64,000 nt of DNA from Cunninghamia lanceolata (taxonomy: Eukaryota; Streptophyta; Pinopsida; Cupressales; Cupressaceae). Below are positions 12,380 through 24,487 of this stretch, in pieces. How positions within the stretch are numbered: position 1 is the stretch's first letter; each line of letters begins with the position of its first letter. Both the position numbers and the translations under genes were made by a program. The stretch covers positions 10,186,001-10,250,000 of the forward strand of contig BSBN01001807.1 in the NCBI GenBank assembly GCA_027924645.1. Direction: 5' to 3'. The notes under the pieces are model-generated. The model saw only the letters and a list, made by a program, of their open reading frames with translations. It did not search any database and was not told the DNA's origin.

Positions 12380-13370
12380 TGTCACCTCCACAGTACGGTG
12401 ACAACCGGCTAAACCGTACCTGTATCATAACCTGTTCCAAGTTAGACTTGTAGCTCTCAAGCCTAACTCCATTTTCTTATCTAGCCTCAGAGTTATTTTC
12501 TCCATGCTCACTTTGGGTGGTGTCATTATGACGTTCCTCATCATCATGCCCATCATAGGCATCCCGCCTAGGTCCATATTGACCCCTGATCACCTACTCA
12601 AGAGTTCCAATTCTCGGTCTCGTCTCTTGGAGCATAGAAAGGATCTGGTCAAATTTAGATTTGGAGTGCCCTGAAGGTTGCCCTTCATCCTGGCTTTCTC
12701 CCATCCTGGTTCTTGTCTGAACCTTTATTGCAATCTACTTCTTCCTGAAGTTTGCAGATTAATCATGGATTAGTTTCCCATACCATTGAATCCATTCGTA
12801 ACACAAATCTATTCTCTTTCATGTAATCTTTAACAAGAAAGGAAAGATTGTCAAAATTTGTCATTGTATTGAATTTTTCATTGGATTACATATAATCCAC
12901 TAAAATTACAAAATTGTATTTACACCTTGCTACTGCAAGTCATTTTCAAGCTGGGATAGCTACCCATGTTCATTTCTCAACTTTTAGATTTATCAATTCA
13001 GTTTTAGGAGGTGGATGTACAAATAGGTACTCGTCCACAACCTCCCTGGTTACCTCATAACCCTTAGGATTGTTTTCCACAGTTGGTGCTTTAGGTGCAG
13101 AGAGTTCTGTTGATGCATCATGTGAGTTAGGAGTGGCAATCCTAATTACTTTTCTCAACTCCTGCTTGATGCATTTAATGGCATCAACGAAGGTCTTCTC
13201 ATCAGTTAACCATGCTCCTACCAAGCAACCGGTTTGTTCAAGTCTTTTCAATCTTGAGGCTTGCTCCCTCAAGACCTTAAGGTAACGTCCATTTCCCGTA
13301 ACCTTCTTTCTGGGTATTATTCTTATTCTTACCATTCTGGCATAAGAACATCCAAGCATTAACATCGATT
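12380..13370 (-). pseudogene. Element A leader and gag-like remnant
   Basis: The first coding material after the primer site. 12970-13365 is an open 131-codon frame with a basic N-terminal half and a Pro-rich end. About 12420-12720 adds a Ser/Gln/Asp/Glu-rich segment with two stops. Position and composition fit a gag N-terminal region, but no capsid core or zinc knuckle is visible, so the assignment rests on context. Protease is absent. The loss of gag core, protease and RT core leaves A entirely dependent on other elements. Confidence 0.45.
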
Positions 13371-13431
13371 AATGTTGGATAAAGAAAATTATTTTGTAGT
13401 GAGTTCATAGGTCCATGTGTTGAACCTGGTA

Positions 13432-13443
13432 GCTCTGATACCA
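13432..13443 (-). other. Element A primer binding site
   Basis: Minus-strand TGGTATCAGAGC, complementary to the 3' end of initiator tRNA-Met, two bases inside the 5' LTR (LTR boundary at 13446). Confidence 0.88.
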
Positions 13444-13445
13444 TA

Positions 13446-15756
13446 TGTAACATCACTTTTCATAATGCTCATGATTTAACTTAAACATCTATGTTAATCA
13501 AGAGGTTAGTTACCAATATGATTATGCAAATCAAAATTTAACTATAATGATTCATTATCATTTTATCAATTAAGCAGGTTATTCTAAACAGAATATAACA
13601 AAGCTTACTGTACAACAATCATTTACATATCTTTAGTGAGTAACCATCACTATTTGTGTACAAGTCATACCTGAGGCAGCATAAATCAATTTATACATTA
13701 CAATAGACCGACTGGTTATAAAATGCAAACACTGTATCTAGAACCAATGACATCTGTCTCCATAAGTCTCGGCATGTCTCATGCTTGGGAAGGAGAGCAC
13801 CATCCTGGTGCTTTTCCACCAACCATGGACCCACTGTCCCCCGCTCAAATTCCTAACTGGAAGTGGCCCTACCCTTCACGGAAAGGTTAGATATTAGGAA
13901 CCATAAGGTTAGCCATCTGAGTATCTGGTGTTGTGTCCTTCCTAATGTCTCATGATCACACAACTATAGATCCACTCTAACTATGTATGACACTACTGGA
14001 GACACTAGGCCATCTAAAGCACTGTGGACTGACAATGCATGTAGAGACAAATTCATTACTTTGGCCAAAGATTTACATACATAGACGTTTCGCAATGAAC
14101 GTAGTCGTATGTCCACCACCCTTACTCAACTTAGAAGTTGTCTCATACTACAGTAGGCTTAGTTTGACCTTTCACTCCAAGTCTAAAAAAAGTGAATTCA
14201 GTTCGATTCATAATTTGGTACTAGGACAATAGATTCTTATCTTAGGAGTTCATCAATTTTAATAGGTTGCTTTTGCAACAAGGAACTTGTGACTCCTCGT
14301 CACCTTGTTCCATTTTCCAAAATGACAATAGTCAAACAAGTTTTCCAACTTCTGACCTTCCTAAGTTCACAGTTTCATGTTGACCTATCTCAAGGTTTAC
14401 ATTCAAGATCATGACATTTAAGACTTATATCATAATATTCTAATATGATGGTCTTACTAAAAAGACTCTATCTCAAGTATTCTCATGAGTTTTAATATCT
14501 TATACCTCATTAGTGAAGTCTAGCTATTTGATAAAGAGATGGCTTCCAATTCCGTTGAAAAACAAGAGTTTCATACTAATCTTAGTATTCATTCTCATAA
14601 CTATATAATTATCTAGGACAAATAGTTCCTCCAATAAACTTGGCAGGCACTTAGTGCCTCCTACAAGGCAATACAACTTACCTCTTATCCAGTTTCTCCT
14701 TCTTCAACAAGGAGTCACATATCTTTTAACTACATAAGAAGCATGATAGTTATCATAATAACTATCATTAACAGTTAAGCTCTGTTATAGGGAATCTGAG
14801 ACTCCACGTCACCTTATTCCTCTTTTTAATCATATCATAAGTCAAACCATATTCACCACCCTAGGTCTAATAGGCATGGGATCAATTTGATTTATTGTCC
14901 ACACCCAGACTATCGACTCCCAGCTTGAGTTTGTATTAACCCATTTGTTTACATCTTATTGAGAGTTTAGTGACTCCTCGCCACTTCTCTCCTTGTAAGA
15001 CAAAACGTCATATGAACCATGTTTCCCATCCCTGGGTTTATCGGGGTTCTCAATGTTTGATTAATAATTTATATCATAAGTAAGAATCATAAACATTTTA
15101 ACATAGCATCCTTGCCTTTGTTTAGTAATATAATTTACCTTGGGTGGTATCTCCAACCCTTTCAATGATAAGAAAAGATTCCATACTAATAAAAGGAGCA
15201 GTTCTCCCAATATTGATCACATAAGATATTTATGGTTCCACATATATCACCTTCTCAATCGAAGGGAGTTATGAAAGATATGACCAGTTTCTTCCCATTA
15301 TTTACCTCATTCGGCCTTATATAAAGGCTATCATAAAAATGAGAGCTTCTAACCCTGTTAACATGTGGCTGATTATGGCCCTTTTACAGTATTAACTTGA
15401 GTTATGAAAATATAAAGAATCATTAAGTATTTGGCTTCGGCCATAGTGGCTTTGAGCCCAACACTAAAGGTGTCCCATAGGTATGTATCGACCTTCATGG
15501 CCACAAGATATGTGACTGTTATAGTTTACACTATGGTTTGGCTTTAACAGCTATACCATACCTAAATTTTCATAATACATGCAAGCTAATGCTCAGCCAC
15601 TCGGCCTAGAGCTTAATCATTATTTTGACAGTCGTTATACGACTCTTGGCCTTCGTGGCCATAACCAGAAAGATTCATAAGTGTATCATTTCATTGTCAT
15701 TCGGTCTCTTAGGACCACATATAGAAGAATATAACTTAAGATTCTGGAGGCACTTC
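13446..15756 (-). repeat. Element A 5' LTR, inner segment
   Basis: Matches 6323 to about 8635 of the left LTR. It ends at ...GGAGGCACTTC, where element B begins. The last five bases, ACTTC, are the target site duplicated by B. The CGGCC-box block of the left LTR recurs here at about 15308-15660. Confidence 0.9.
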
Positions 15757-16021
15757 TGGTGCAGGAGCACCTACCTGACAGCTGGCCTTCATGAGGTAGT
15801 TAGTTAGTTTGAGTCTTGTTTATGTTTTCAAGAAGGTCTGATAAGACCAAATGCATGTAATAAGGTCATGCTGATCATGATAAGATCATGCTGACCATGC
15901 TTTTACTATTTTTAGCCAGTTTGTTAGAACAGCTGTCATGTTGTAGGATCGGTTGGATCTCCCAGCCGCCTGGAGAGTTCCCAGCCGCTTGGAGTCGGGT
16001 CAGTAGTACTCGTAGGAAAAT

Positions 16022-16031
16022 CTATTTAAGG
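16022..16031 (+). promoter_or_regulatory. Element B TATA-like box
   Basis: CTATTTAAGG, followed about 120 bp later by AATAAA at 16144. The spacing fits a U3-R-U5 layout. The same box recurs at 19640-19649 in the second LTR. Assigned by motif only. Confidence 0.5.
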
Positions 16032-16479
16032 ATGAGGATCGGTCGATATTACACATAGATATAGAGATATCATCGATCGAGCTAGGTTGCACAGAGTGAG
16101 ACAGAGAGAGAGACTGATCATTGTAATTGCATCTTTTGAAATCAATAAAGAGATCCTGTTTGTGTTCTTTCTCTGGTTGGATTCCATTGTTTAATCGATT
16201 TGCTGGTTTGGGTGGTTTCATGGATTCACTGATCCATTCCACCGGTTGATTCGTCTGATCGGTGGAATGGTTATGTACAGTAGGGTAGGTGTTAGTTTGT
16301 TTGTTTGCATGCAGGTGTGCAGGATCGCCGTCGATAGATGTTGAGAAACCCTAGCATGGGCATGTGCTAGGCCGAGCTGATAAGTTTGAGTTGGAAGATC
16401 ACCCTGAAGGTGGATCGGGTCGTCCCTGGAGGATCGGCGAAGTGAAATTTCGCTAAGGCTGGAAATTTGTCAAAACGGC

Positions 16480-16980
16480 ATCATCAGGATATCTTGGTGA
16501 ATATCCTGCAGTCGCTTCGGGCATCGTCATCCGGATAAGTGAAGATGAGCATGATGCAGTTGAGTGCATGAAGTGAGAGTGCGTCGGGGTGATCATCATC
16601 AGGAGTTGCCGAGGAGGAGCGTATCGGCATAAGGAAGAAGATCGGGTTGATCGCGGGCCGAAAAAGCTAAGTTTGGCCAACAGCAGGATATGACGTCATC
16701 ATCATCATGATATACGTCATCGGGATATTTCGGAGCGGCAGGATATTGAGGAGCTGCCGGTGACGTCATCGTCATCAGGATCTACGTCATCAGGATATTG
16801 GGTGACGCAAGCATCGAGGGGACGGTGCGAGGAGTTAAGGTTTGTCATCATCAGGATAAATGGAAGGAACTGGATGTTCTTTATCCTATTGATTATCATG
16901 ATGTTGAATATCATGATGCTGAAGATAGTGAAGACAGAAGTTGTCGCTGAAGTGAACAGTGGACATCAGGAGGATGTTCG
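16480..16980 (+). promoter_or_regulatory. Cluster of ACGT and CATCAGGAT boxes in element B U5
   Basis: Perfect TGACGTCA at 16691-16698 and 16761-16768, ACGTCAT at about 16714 and 16784, TGACGCAA at about 16803, and many CATCAGGATA variants between. TGACGTCA is the classic target of bZIP (TGA/CREB-type) factors. The cluster lies downstream of the inferred transcription start. It is conserved in the second LTR (about 20098-20590). Confidence 0.5.
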
Positions 16981-17109
16981 CGCTGGTCGAACATGATGAT
17001 GCTGACAGTGTTAAGCAAAATATGATGATGATGATGATGATGATGATGATGGGCTGCAGACATCCATGCTATGTGTTAATGTTTTAGTGTGGATGCCTCT
17101 GCATCATAG

Positions 17110-17121
17110 TGGTATCAGAGC
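17110..17121 (+). other. Element B primer binding site
   Basis: TGGTATCAGAGC three bases after the LTR end (17106), complementary to initiator tRNA-Met. Confidence 0.92.
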
Positions 17122-17218
17122 TCAGCAAAAGGTCTGGGCTGTTGTGTGTTGATTCTGTCACCGAAAGGGCAGAGGTAGAGTTGATTGTGTGTTGTGTGTT
17201 GAGTGAGAGGTTGACAAA

Positions 17219-19396
17219 ATGCCTCCGAAAGGTAATGGTACTGCAAGGGAATTGCAGGAGATGAAGGAAAAACATGCCAGAGAGATGAGGAAGATGAAGG
17301 AGCTTGCTGAAGCACTTCAAGCCAGGCTTGTAGCCCTGGAAAAGAACAAAAAGAGGGAAGTGGAAGACAGTGAGTCTGAAGAAGATGAAGATACTGTTGA
17401 AGAGTATGAAGAGGTAGCTGAAGAACTGGATGCTGAAGACCAGAAATTTGCAAAACTGTTAAAGGCAGTGCAGGGTGATAAACCTAAGGTAAAGGTTGAT
17501 GTTTCCAAGTATAATAGAAGTTTGAATGAAGATGAGTTATTGGATTGGATTGCTGCACTGGATAATCACTTTGAATGTGAAGATGTTGCTGAGGATTAGA
17601 AGGTAAAGATTGCAAAGACCAAGTTAGGAGGTCATGCTTTGGTATGGTGGGATTATGTACAATCCGAGAGAAGGAAGCAAGGGAAGTCAAAGATCACTTC
17701 ATGGGATAAGATGGTAGCAAGGATCAAAGGTAAATTCTTGCCAAGGGATTATGAAATTCAGATGTTTAAGAAGCTGCAATTTTTAAGGCAGAAGGAAATG
17801 GATGTGAAGGCATATACTGAGGAGTTTTATAAGTTGAGTATGAGATCTGGTCATCATGAGAATGAGGTAGAAAAGGTGGCTAGGTACTTGGCTGGTTTGA
17901 GATTGAACATACAGGATGAGTTAGTTTTAGCTAACCCTAAGAATGTGGAGGATTGTTACCAAATGGCAATCAGGATTGAAGAAAAGATGAATAGGAGACA
18001 AGATAAGTCCATGAGAGGAAGAGGAAACAATATGAGGGGAAGAGGATCAGCCCCTACACAAAAGCAAACCAATGAGGGTCAAGAAGACACTGGTAAAGGA
18101 CAGGGACAGTCTGATTTCAGAGGTGGATGGAAAGGTAATAAAGGAAGATTTGGAGGTGGTAGAGGTTCTACTACATTTTCAGGAAAGTGTTACACCTGTG
18201 GTGAGTTTGGTCATCCATCTTTCAAATGTCCAGAAAATAAAGGTTCATCATCCAGAAATGATAGAACTAATGACAAGAGAGTACAACTTGTGCAAGAAGA
18301 GACAGTAGAGCAAAGTGTGCAGAGTTCAAACACTTATCAAAAGGATAAGGAGCCTGATAATTATGGATACCCAGAGAGTGGAGAATCTCTACTGATGAGA
18401 AGAACAGTAACTACCATGAAGGTACTTGACAAAGAATCTCCACAAAGAAGAGCTCTTTTCAAGACCACATGTAAGAGCAAAGGAAAGGTATGTAAGGTTG
18501 TCATTGATACTGGTTCAACAGACAACATGGTATCCCAGGAAATGGTGGATAAACTGCATTTGGAAAGGATTCCACATCCACACCCTTACAAGGCATCTTG
18601 GGTGAGTGATAGTCAATCACTTTGGGTATATGAACAGGCATATGTGGATTTTCAGATTGGAGCATATCATGATAGAATTTTGTGTGACATTTTGCCCATG
18701 GAATGTTGTCACCTACTGTTGGGTAGACCATGGCAATTTGATAGGAGGGTACTGTATGATGGGTATGCTAATACCTACACCATCAAGAAGGATGGGAAGA
18801 CTATTAAGTTGATGCCATTGCAGGCAAATGCTGCAGTACAGAAGGCAGCCCAAATCATTTTAATGGGAAAGAAGGAGTTTGTGCAGAAGCCTATAGGAGC
18901 AGGCATAAAGGCAGTTAAGGACACTGCAGGGAAAGAAGTTGTTCAGGACAACAAGTTGAAGAAAGTTTTAGTTTTGACTGACAGAGGTCAGCAGCGGGTT
19001 CAGAAACAGGTTTGCACACAACAACCAGTTCAGAGGAATGACAAGGATGTTGTCATAGTTGGGACTATTGCTTGTCCTATAAAGGTTGACAGGAAGATAG
19101 AGTTGAACATTGCAGAAGTTCAAGAGGCAGTTCAGACAGAGGTTCTGGTCAGACAACCTGACAAACACAGAGATTACCTGAGAAAGGCCTCCATTGACAG
19201 GCATGAGGATTTACTTGCCAGAAAGCAAGTTACAGTTCAGAAGTCTTGGAGCAGCCAAGAGCCAGTAGAGGACAAAGCTGGAACAGGTCAAAAGATTGAC
19301 AAAGCAAAGTGTAAAGGTGGAGGACTTCCACAATCCAAACTCATGGGACATGAGTTCTTTTCTGTTGGGGAGTATGGTGCAGGAGCACCTACCTGA
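17219..19396 (+). pseudogene. Element B gag-protease frame with one premature stop
   Basis: A single 726-codon frame broken only by TAG at 17597-17599, where neighbouring residues suggest a Trp codon in gag. Order: Lys/Glu-rich coiled coil (residues about 10-90), capsid region after the stop ('GGHALVWW', 'QFLRQKEMDVKAYTEEF'), Arg/Gly-rich linker, a perfect CCHC zinc knuckle CYTCGEFGHPSFKC (about 18187-18228), and a pepsin-like retroviral protease with catalytic Asp-Thr-Gly at 18506-18514 and 'LLLGRPWQFDR' at about 18715-18750. A Lys/Gln-rich tail with no known domain follows and runs into the second LTR. Gag would form particles and bind RNA; protease would mature it. A stop readthrough or a trans-supplied gag would be needed. 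The young age suggests recent mobilisation in trans. Confidence 0.9.
19362..19374 (+). other. Element B polypurine tract
   Basis: GTTGGGGAGTA directly precedes the second LTR (TGGTGCAGG at 19375). Element C has the near-identical TTGGGGAGTA in the same place. Confidence 0.75.
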
Positions 19397-20721
19397 CAGC
19401 TGGCCTTCATGAGGCAGTTAGTTAGTTTGAGTCTTGTTTATGTTTTCAAGAAGGTCTGATAAGACCAAATGCATGTAATAAGGTCATGCTGATCATGATA
19501 AGATCATGCTGACCATGCTTTTACTATTTTTAGCCAGTTTGTTAGAACAACTGTCATGCTGTAGGATCGGTTGGATCTCCCAGCCGCCTGGAGAGTTCCC
19601 AGCCGCTTGGAGTCGGGTCAGTAGTACTCGTAGGAAAATCTATTTAAGGATGAGGATCGGTCGATATTACACATAGATATAGAGATATCATCGATCGAGC
19701 TAGGTTGCACAGAGTGAGACAGAGAGAGAGACTGATCATTGTAATTGCATCTTTTGAAATCAATAAAGAGATCCTGTTTGTGTTCTTTCTCTGGTTGGAT
19801 TCCATTGTTTAATCGATTTGCTGGTTTGGGTGGTTTCATGGATTCACTGATCCATTCCACCGGTTGATTCGTCTGATCGGTGGAATGGTTATGTACAGTA
19901 GGGTAGGTGTTAGTTTGTTTGTTTGCATGCAGGTGTGCAGGATCGCCGTCGAGAGATGTTGAGAAACCCTAGCATGGGCATGTGCTAGGCCGAGCTGATA
20001 AGTTTGAGTTGGAAGATCACCCTGAAGGTGGATCGGGTCGTCCCTGGAGGATCGGCGAAGTGAAATTTCGCTAAGGCTGGAAATTTGTCAAAACGGCATC
20101 ATCAGGATATCTTGGTGAATATCCTGCAGTCGCTTCGGGCATCGTCATCCGGATAAGTGAAGATGAGCATGATGCAGTTGAGTGCATGAAGTGAGAGTGC
20201 GTCGGGGTGATCATCATCAGGAGTTGCCGAGGAGGAGCGTATCGGCATAAGGAAGAAGATCGGGTTGATCGCGGGCCAAAAAAGCTAAGTTTGGCCAACA
20301 GCAGGATATGACGTCATCATCATCATGATATACGTCATCGGGATATTTCGGAGCGGCAGGATATTGAGGAGTTGCCGGTGACGTCATCGTCATCAGGATC
20401 TACGTCATCAGGATATTGGGTGACGCAAGCATCGAGGGGACGGTGCAAGGAGTTAAGGTTTGTCATCATCAGGATAAATGGAAGGAACCGGATGTTCTTT
20501 ATCCTATTGATTATCATGATGTTGAATATCATGATGCTGAAGATAGTGAAGACAGAAGTTGTCGCTGAAGTGAACAGTGGACATCAGGAGGATGTTCGCG
20601 CTGGTCGAACATGATGATGCTGACAGTGTTAAGCAAAATATGATGATGATGATGATGATGATGATGGGCTGCAGACATCCATGCTATGTGTTAATGTTTT
20701 AGTGTGGATGCCTCTGCATCA
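19375..20721 (+). repeat. Element B 3' LTR
   Basis: 1347 bp copy of 15757-17106 with about eight substitutions and one fewer trinucleotide in the ATG/TGA run. It ends GCATCA and is followed by the duplicated ACTTC. The last codons of the gag-protease frame run into its first 22 bases. Confidence 0.95.
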
Positions 20722-22004
20722 ACTTCGGCCTCTACGACCCGAGCAGGAAACAAATAAAGATTATTTCAACCAAGATAAGCAGTGATATTCGGCCTGTAAG
20801 GCCAACATTGTAGTTGAACACCTCTTTACATTCGAGCTCGGCTTACATGCCTTGAGCAGATATAAAGTTGATAAGTATGAGTGTTTAGTCTTAGCTACAA
20901 ACCTAGAGCAAGATTATTAAAAGAAAATACTATGGGCTTGGCTTGGCCTTTGACATTGAGCGCACCACCCTGTCATAGAATAGAAGGGTTTAAGGCTTAG
21001 CCACCCCTTGGCATGAGCTTGTGACATTAAAAAGAATAGATCTTGTGGCTCAGATGGGCCGTGAGCCCCATATCATAGTCGACACAGAAAGAATGCAAAG
21101 GTCAGCTATTACGCCTTGAGCTTCCAAGTATAAATGTAGTCAAAGATAATAAAGGTTGTAAAGCTCAGCTATTACGCCTTGAGCTTTAAACAATAAACAC
21201 AGTCAATGATATAATTGGTCGTAAGGCCTCGATAACCATAGTGAATGAAAGACTACAATACTCTCATTACCTAAGCATATCTCTTCTCTGCGAAGTTTCA
21301 CATGGCAATCACTGTATATGGTCATCTCCAATACAGTGCAGCTCCCCTCGGCTTCCAAAATCCTTCTTGTCCCCTTTCTTTCACACCCCAAAAACAAGAA
21401 CAACCCAAGACTTCCCTAGGGCATTGGCCTTATCCTCAAGGGCATGCCTATAATCTAGGGAAACTACCATCGCCCACTAAGGTGGTGAGTGTGGGTTCCT
21501 AGCTTACTCGCTATAGAAAAGATTACTTTTCTAACCATGAGCTCTTATGCTCCCAAATAAATATTATTAATAAAATAATAATATCAGCAATAGATAGTGG
21601 CAAGCATAATGCGGGATTGGATAAAAAAATATGAACTCTATATCAAAAGCTTAATAATCACAACTATTAAAATATTAGACATTTAAATAACCATATTGTC
21701 AAGATGCCCTTATATTGGAAAAAGGGTCCATCGAGTGATTTAGGGATGGAGCGTCGCTCTCCCTTGTTCACTGCGATTAACAAGGTTAAATTAAACAAAG
21801 CTAACTCACGACTTGATTTGATGACTCAAACTTGTCATTTGTCGAGTCAGAACTAATTTGTCGATACAGCTAAGTTGACAACTCACCTAAAAGGAAAACA
21901 ACTTATCAAGCCAAGCGAAACTTACTCAACTTACACGGTTCGAAAAGACAAAATGTTTGACACTCAGATGGCTAGTGACCCCACTTCCCAACATCTAACT
22001 CTTC
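20722..22004 (-). repeat. Element A 5' LTR, middle segment
   Basis: Resumes the A LTR after B and stops at element C. It matches about 8632-9860 of the left LTR. It carries an extra 63-bp tandem duplication around GCTATTACGCCTTGAGCTT (starts 21105 and 21168) that the left LTR has once. Confidence 0.88.
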
Positions 22005-23080
22005 TAGTGCAGGGGCACCCTCATGCACATGTTAACCAATTTTGGGTTTTGTATTGTTTTGATAATAATTGATGTAAATAATTTAATTCTCCAACACTCC
22101 AAGGAAAAGACAAGGCAAGTTGCATATGGACAAAATCCTAGTCACCTACATGTTAGAAGACAAAGATTGGACAATGAAAAGTTTTTAAGCACCCAAGTCA
22201 TAAAAGAAAGCAATAAAAGAATCCCAAGAGTCACCTTTCTCCAAGTTGGACACCAGCAAGCAAGAAGAGGAATACTAAGAGTCATTGGAGCCCAAAACGA
22301 GGAAGATGAAACTATGCAAAGGAGATCTTATAAATAGATTGAAGTTTGGCTCCAAAGATGCATTGAAAAAAAGACAGGAGCCCAAGTTTATTTCTGATTT
22401 TTGCAGGTCATTATTTGGACATCCATGGGTGATGTTGAAGATAATTCTCTAAGGGAAACACATCCATTTTGATGAGGCAAAGAAGGTGAACATCCATGGT
22501 GACTTGTTAGATGAATTTTTTTTGAATTTGTAAGCTTGTGGAGGTGGATAGTTAGAAAGTTTGTTGGAGATATTTCATAGTTGGATTTGTGGAGGTTATG
22601 TATGTGTGTTACCATCTTGATTGGCTGCATAAAAATATTTGGGTTGTAAGTATTTGTTTCTGTTCATATTTTATGAAATTCTCAAGATATGGTGTTACTT
22701 CATAGCTAAAATTGTTGCTACAACATTCACAATTTATTTGAACTTAAGGGCTGCAAATTTAAGAGATTAATATACATTTGTTTTGCTGCAATTGAAGGAA
22801 TCAAAGGGATAAACAAAAATCCTTATTGGCTAGAAATTATCAAAGTTAATTTTCATCTAAGAGAAGAGGAGTAATCTTGGAAAACAACAATTTTAAAGCT
22901 GAAATTTAGCAAGGTTATGTTGACATATACAATTTGTTTCAATCTTTGAAGTTTTTGAGTACATGATTATAACAATTTGAAGGCATGAATATTGTTGTTA
23001 TTTCAATGTATGTAATAGAAGTTGATTGGACTGCATGATGAGACAATCCTTCATTGGATTCTCTTGTCTTGTCTGCATCA
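22005..23080 (+). repeat. Element C 5' LTR
   Basis: Starts TAGTGCAGGGGCACC and ends GTCTGCATCA. It pairs with 24488-25536. No meaningful ORF lies inside. Confidence 0.9.
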
Positions 23081-23083
23081 AAT

Positions 23084-23095
23084 TGGTATCAGAGC
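23084..23095 (+). other. Element C primer binding site
   Basis: TGGTATCAGAGC three bases after the LTR end, the same tRNA-Met primer type as elements A, B and E. Confidence 0.9.
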
Positions 23096-23161
23096 TAGAA
23101 GATTTTGAGAAGTGATTTGACTAATTTGGATAACGCGGTTCAATAGATTTGATGTTTAAGG

Positions 23162-23982
23162 ATGGCTCTTAATAAGAAGAAATATGGGAAAAGGGCATCA
23201 TCATTGTTAAATACATTGTTCAAGTTGGCTAAGAAGCTAGAGGAGGAAGAAATGGTGGACGAAGAAATTGCAGCCAAGAAAGAAAGTAAGATGGAAAAGG
23301 AAAGCTTATTCCGAACTACCTGCAAGTCCAAAGGTAAATGCTATCAAGTTGTAATTTCAGATATCTGCATGGATAATATTGTTCTAAATACATGGTAGAT
23401 AAAATGGGTTTGGAAAGAATACTGCACCCCACACCCTATTCTGTGAGTTGGCTTCAAACTGGTAATCAGATAATTATAAATGAGCAATGCAAAGTTGAGT
23501 TTTACGTAGGCAGTTATAAGGATGAAATAGTTTGTGATATTATGCATTTGGATGTATGTCACCTTGTGTTTGGAAGGTTGCGCCATTATAGCAGAGTAGT
23601 AAAGTATAACAGAAAAAACAACACATATGACATTATGGACAAAGATGGGATGAAATTTGTGTTAACAACCTTGAAGGATGAGTGCATAGGAATTGAAAGC
23701 TTATTGTTAAGTGAGAAGACAGCAGTACAACAATATGAAGCAAAACCAAATGAGGTAATGGTTGAGGTAACAAATTTTGAAAACATGTTTGAAAAATCAG
23801 TTGAACGAGAAATGGAAGAGTTTTCTTTTGAATTTGCTCAAACTTATGAAAGTAATAGTGACATTGATGTTGAAGTGGGTGATATTCATGAAGAAAAAGA
23901 AGAAGAGACAGCAAAAGAAGCTATAGAGGACTCAAGGATAGTCCAAAGAGAGTGGAGGATAAGGAGATATCATGGTTCTTAG
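23162..23982 (+). pseudogene. Element C protease-like frame, frameshifted and active-site lost
   Basis: 23162-23396 starts with a Lys/Glu-rich coil and leads directly into the protease lead-in 'FRTTCKSKGK', which is almost the same phrase as in element B. The catalytic Asp-Thr-Gly is gone: the aligned residues read SDICMDN. A frame change near 23392 then continues the domain ('MVDKMGLERILHPTPYSVSW' to 'LVFGRLRHY') through an acidic tail to 23982. Gag is missing altogether, so the coiled N-terminus is fused straight to protease. Remnant Glu/Lys-rich coding-like sequence continues to about 24450 with stops. It cannot encode a working protease. Confidence 0.85.
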
Positions 23983-24487
23983 GAGAAGAATCGAGAGTTG
24001 AGAATGTTAATGTCAAGGAGAATGGAAGAATGGATGAGCAATTCAAAAATGAAAATGAATGGCCGAGTATGGTTGAGGTGCAGCCAAAGAATTTGGAGAA
24101 TAATGAATAGAAAATAATGTATGGCAAGCAACATGAGGTGGATGACGAAGTGAAGTATGAAGAAGAAAAATATGATTTCTTTAATATGTTTGTTTCTTGT
24201 GCAGGTAAATAAGACAAAGTGGATGAAAGAGAAAATAAATTTACAATTGTAGTCCAAGGTCAAGTTAGAACAAGAAAACAAACAAAATCACATGACTACA
24301 TTATACCAAGTTGGCCTTGGCTCAAAAAGCATGTTGTTGGACCAAAAAGCACAAGTGCACCAGTAGATACAAATGTACTTGAGATCCAACAAAATAAAAA
24401 CAATGCACGTATGCAAAGGAACTGGAAGACGAGAAAGAAGATCCATATTTGAGGTGGAACTCAAATTTCTTTTTTTCTTGGGGAGTA

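Larger units (their letters stand above)
15757..17106 (+). repeat. Element B 5' LTR
   Basis: 1350 bp. It starts TGGTGCAGGAGCACC, a small hairpin, and ends GCCTCTGCATCA. A TATA-like CTATTTAAGG lies at 16022-16031 and AATAAA at 16144-16149, so R is short and U5 would be about 0.9 kb. U5 holds two TGACGTCA palindromes (16691, 16761), further ACGTCAT boxes, about ten CATCAGGAT-type boxes (16480-16975), and an ATG/TGA trinucleotide run at about 17018-17050. Confidence 0.93.
15757..20721 (+). mobile_element. Element B: young non-autonomous LTR retrotransposon (gag-protease only)
   Basis: Complete plus-strand element: LTRs 15757-17106 and 19375-20721, TG...CA termini, perfect 5-bp duplication ACTTC (15752-15756 and 20722-20726), tRNA-Met primer site and polypurine tract. 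The uninterrupted partner LTR of A reads GGCACTTCGGCC at the same point, confirming the empty site. The internal region (2.27 kb) carries one gag-protease frame and has no reverse transcriptase, RNase H or integrase. By eye the LTRs differ at about eight positions plus one trinucleotide over 1347 bp (about 99.4% identical), mostly transitions, so insertion was recent. It resembles terminal-repeat-with-gag elements that must borrow enzymes from a partner. Confidence 0.95.

Noticed and set aside
16000..16996. Several ORFs within element B LTR, repeated at 19618-20614
   Set aside because: They repeat only because the LTRs are near-identical; sequence is regulatory and trinucleotide-rich.
23586..24281. 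Minus-strand hydrophobic ORFs opposite the element C frame
   Set aside because: Antisense shadows of an acidic Glu/Lys-rich plus-strand frame.
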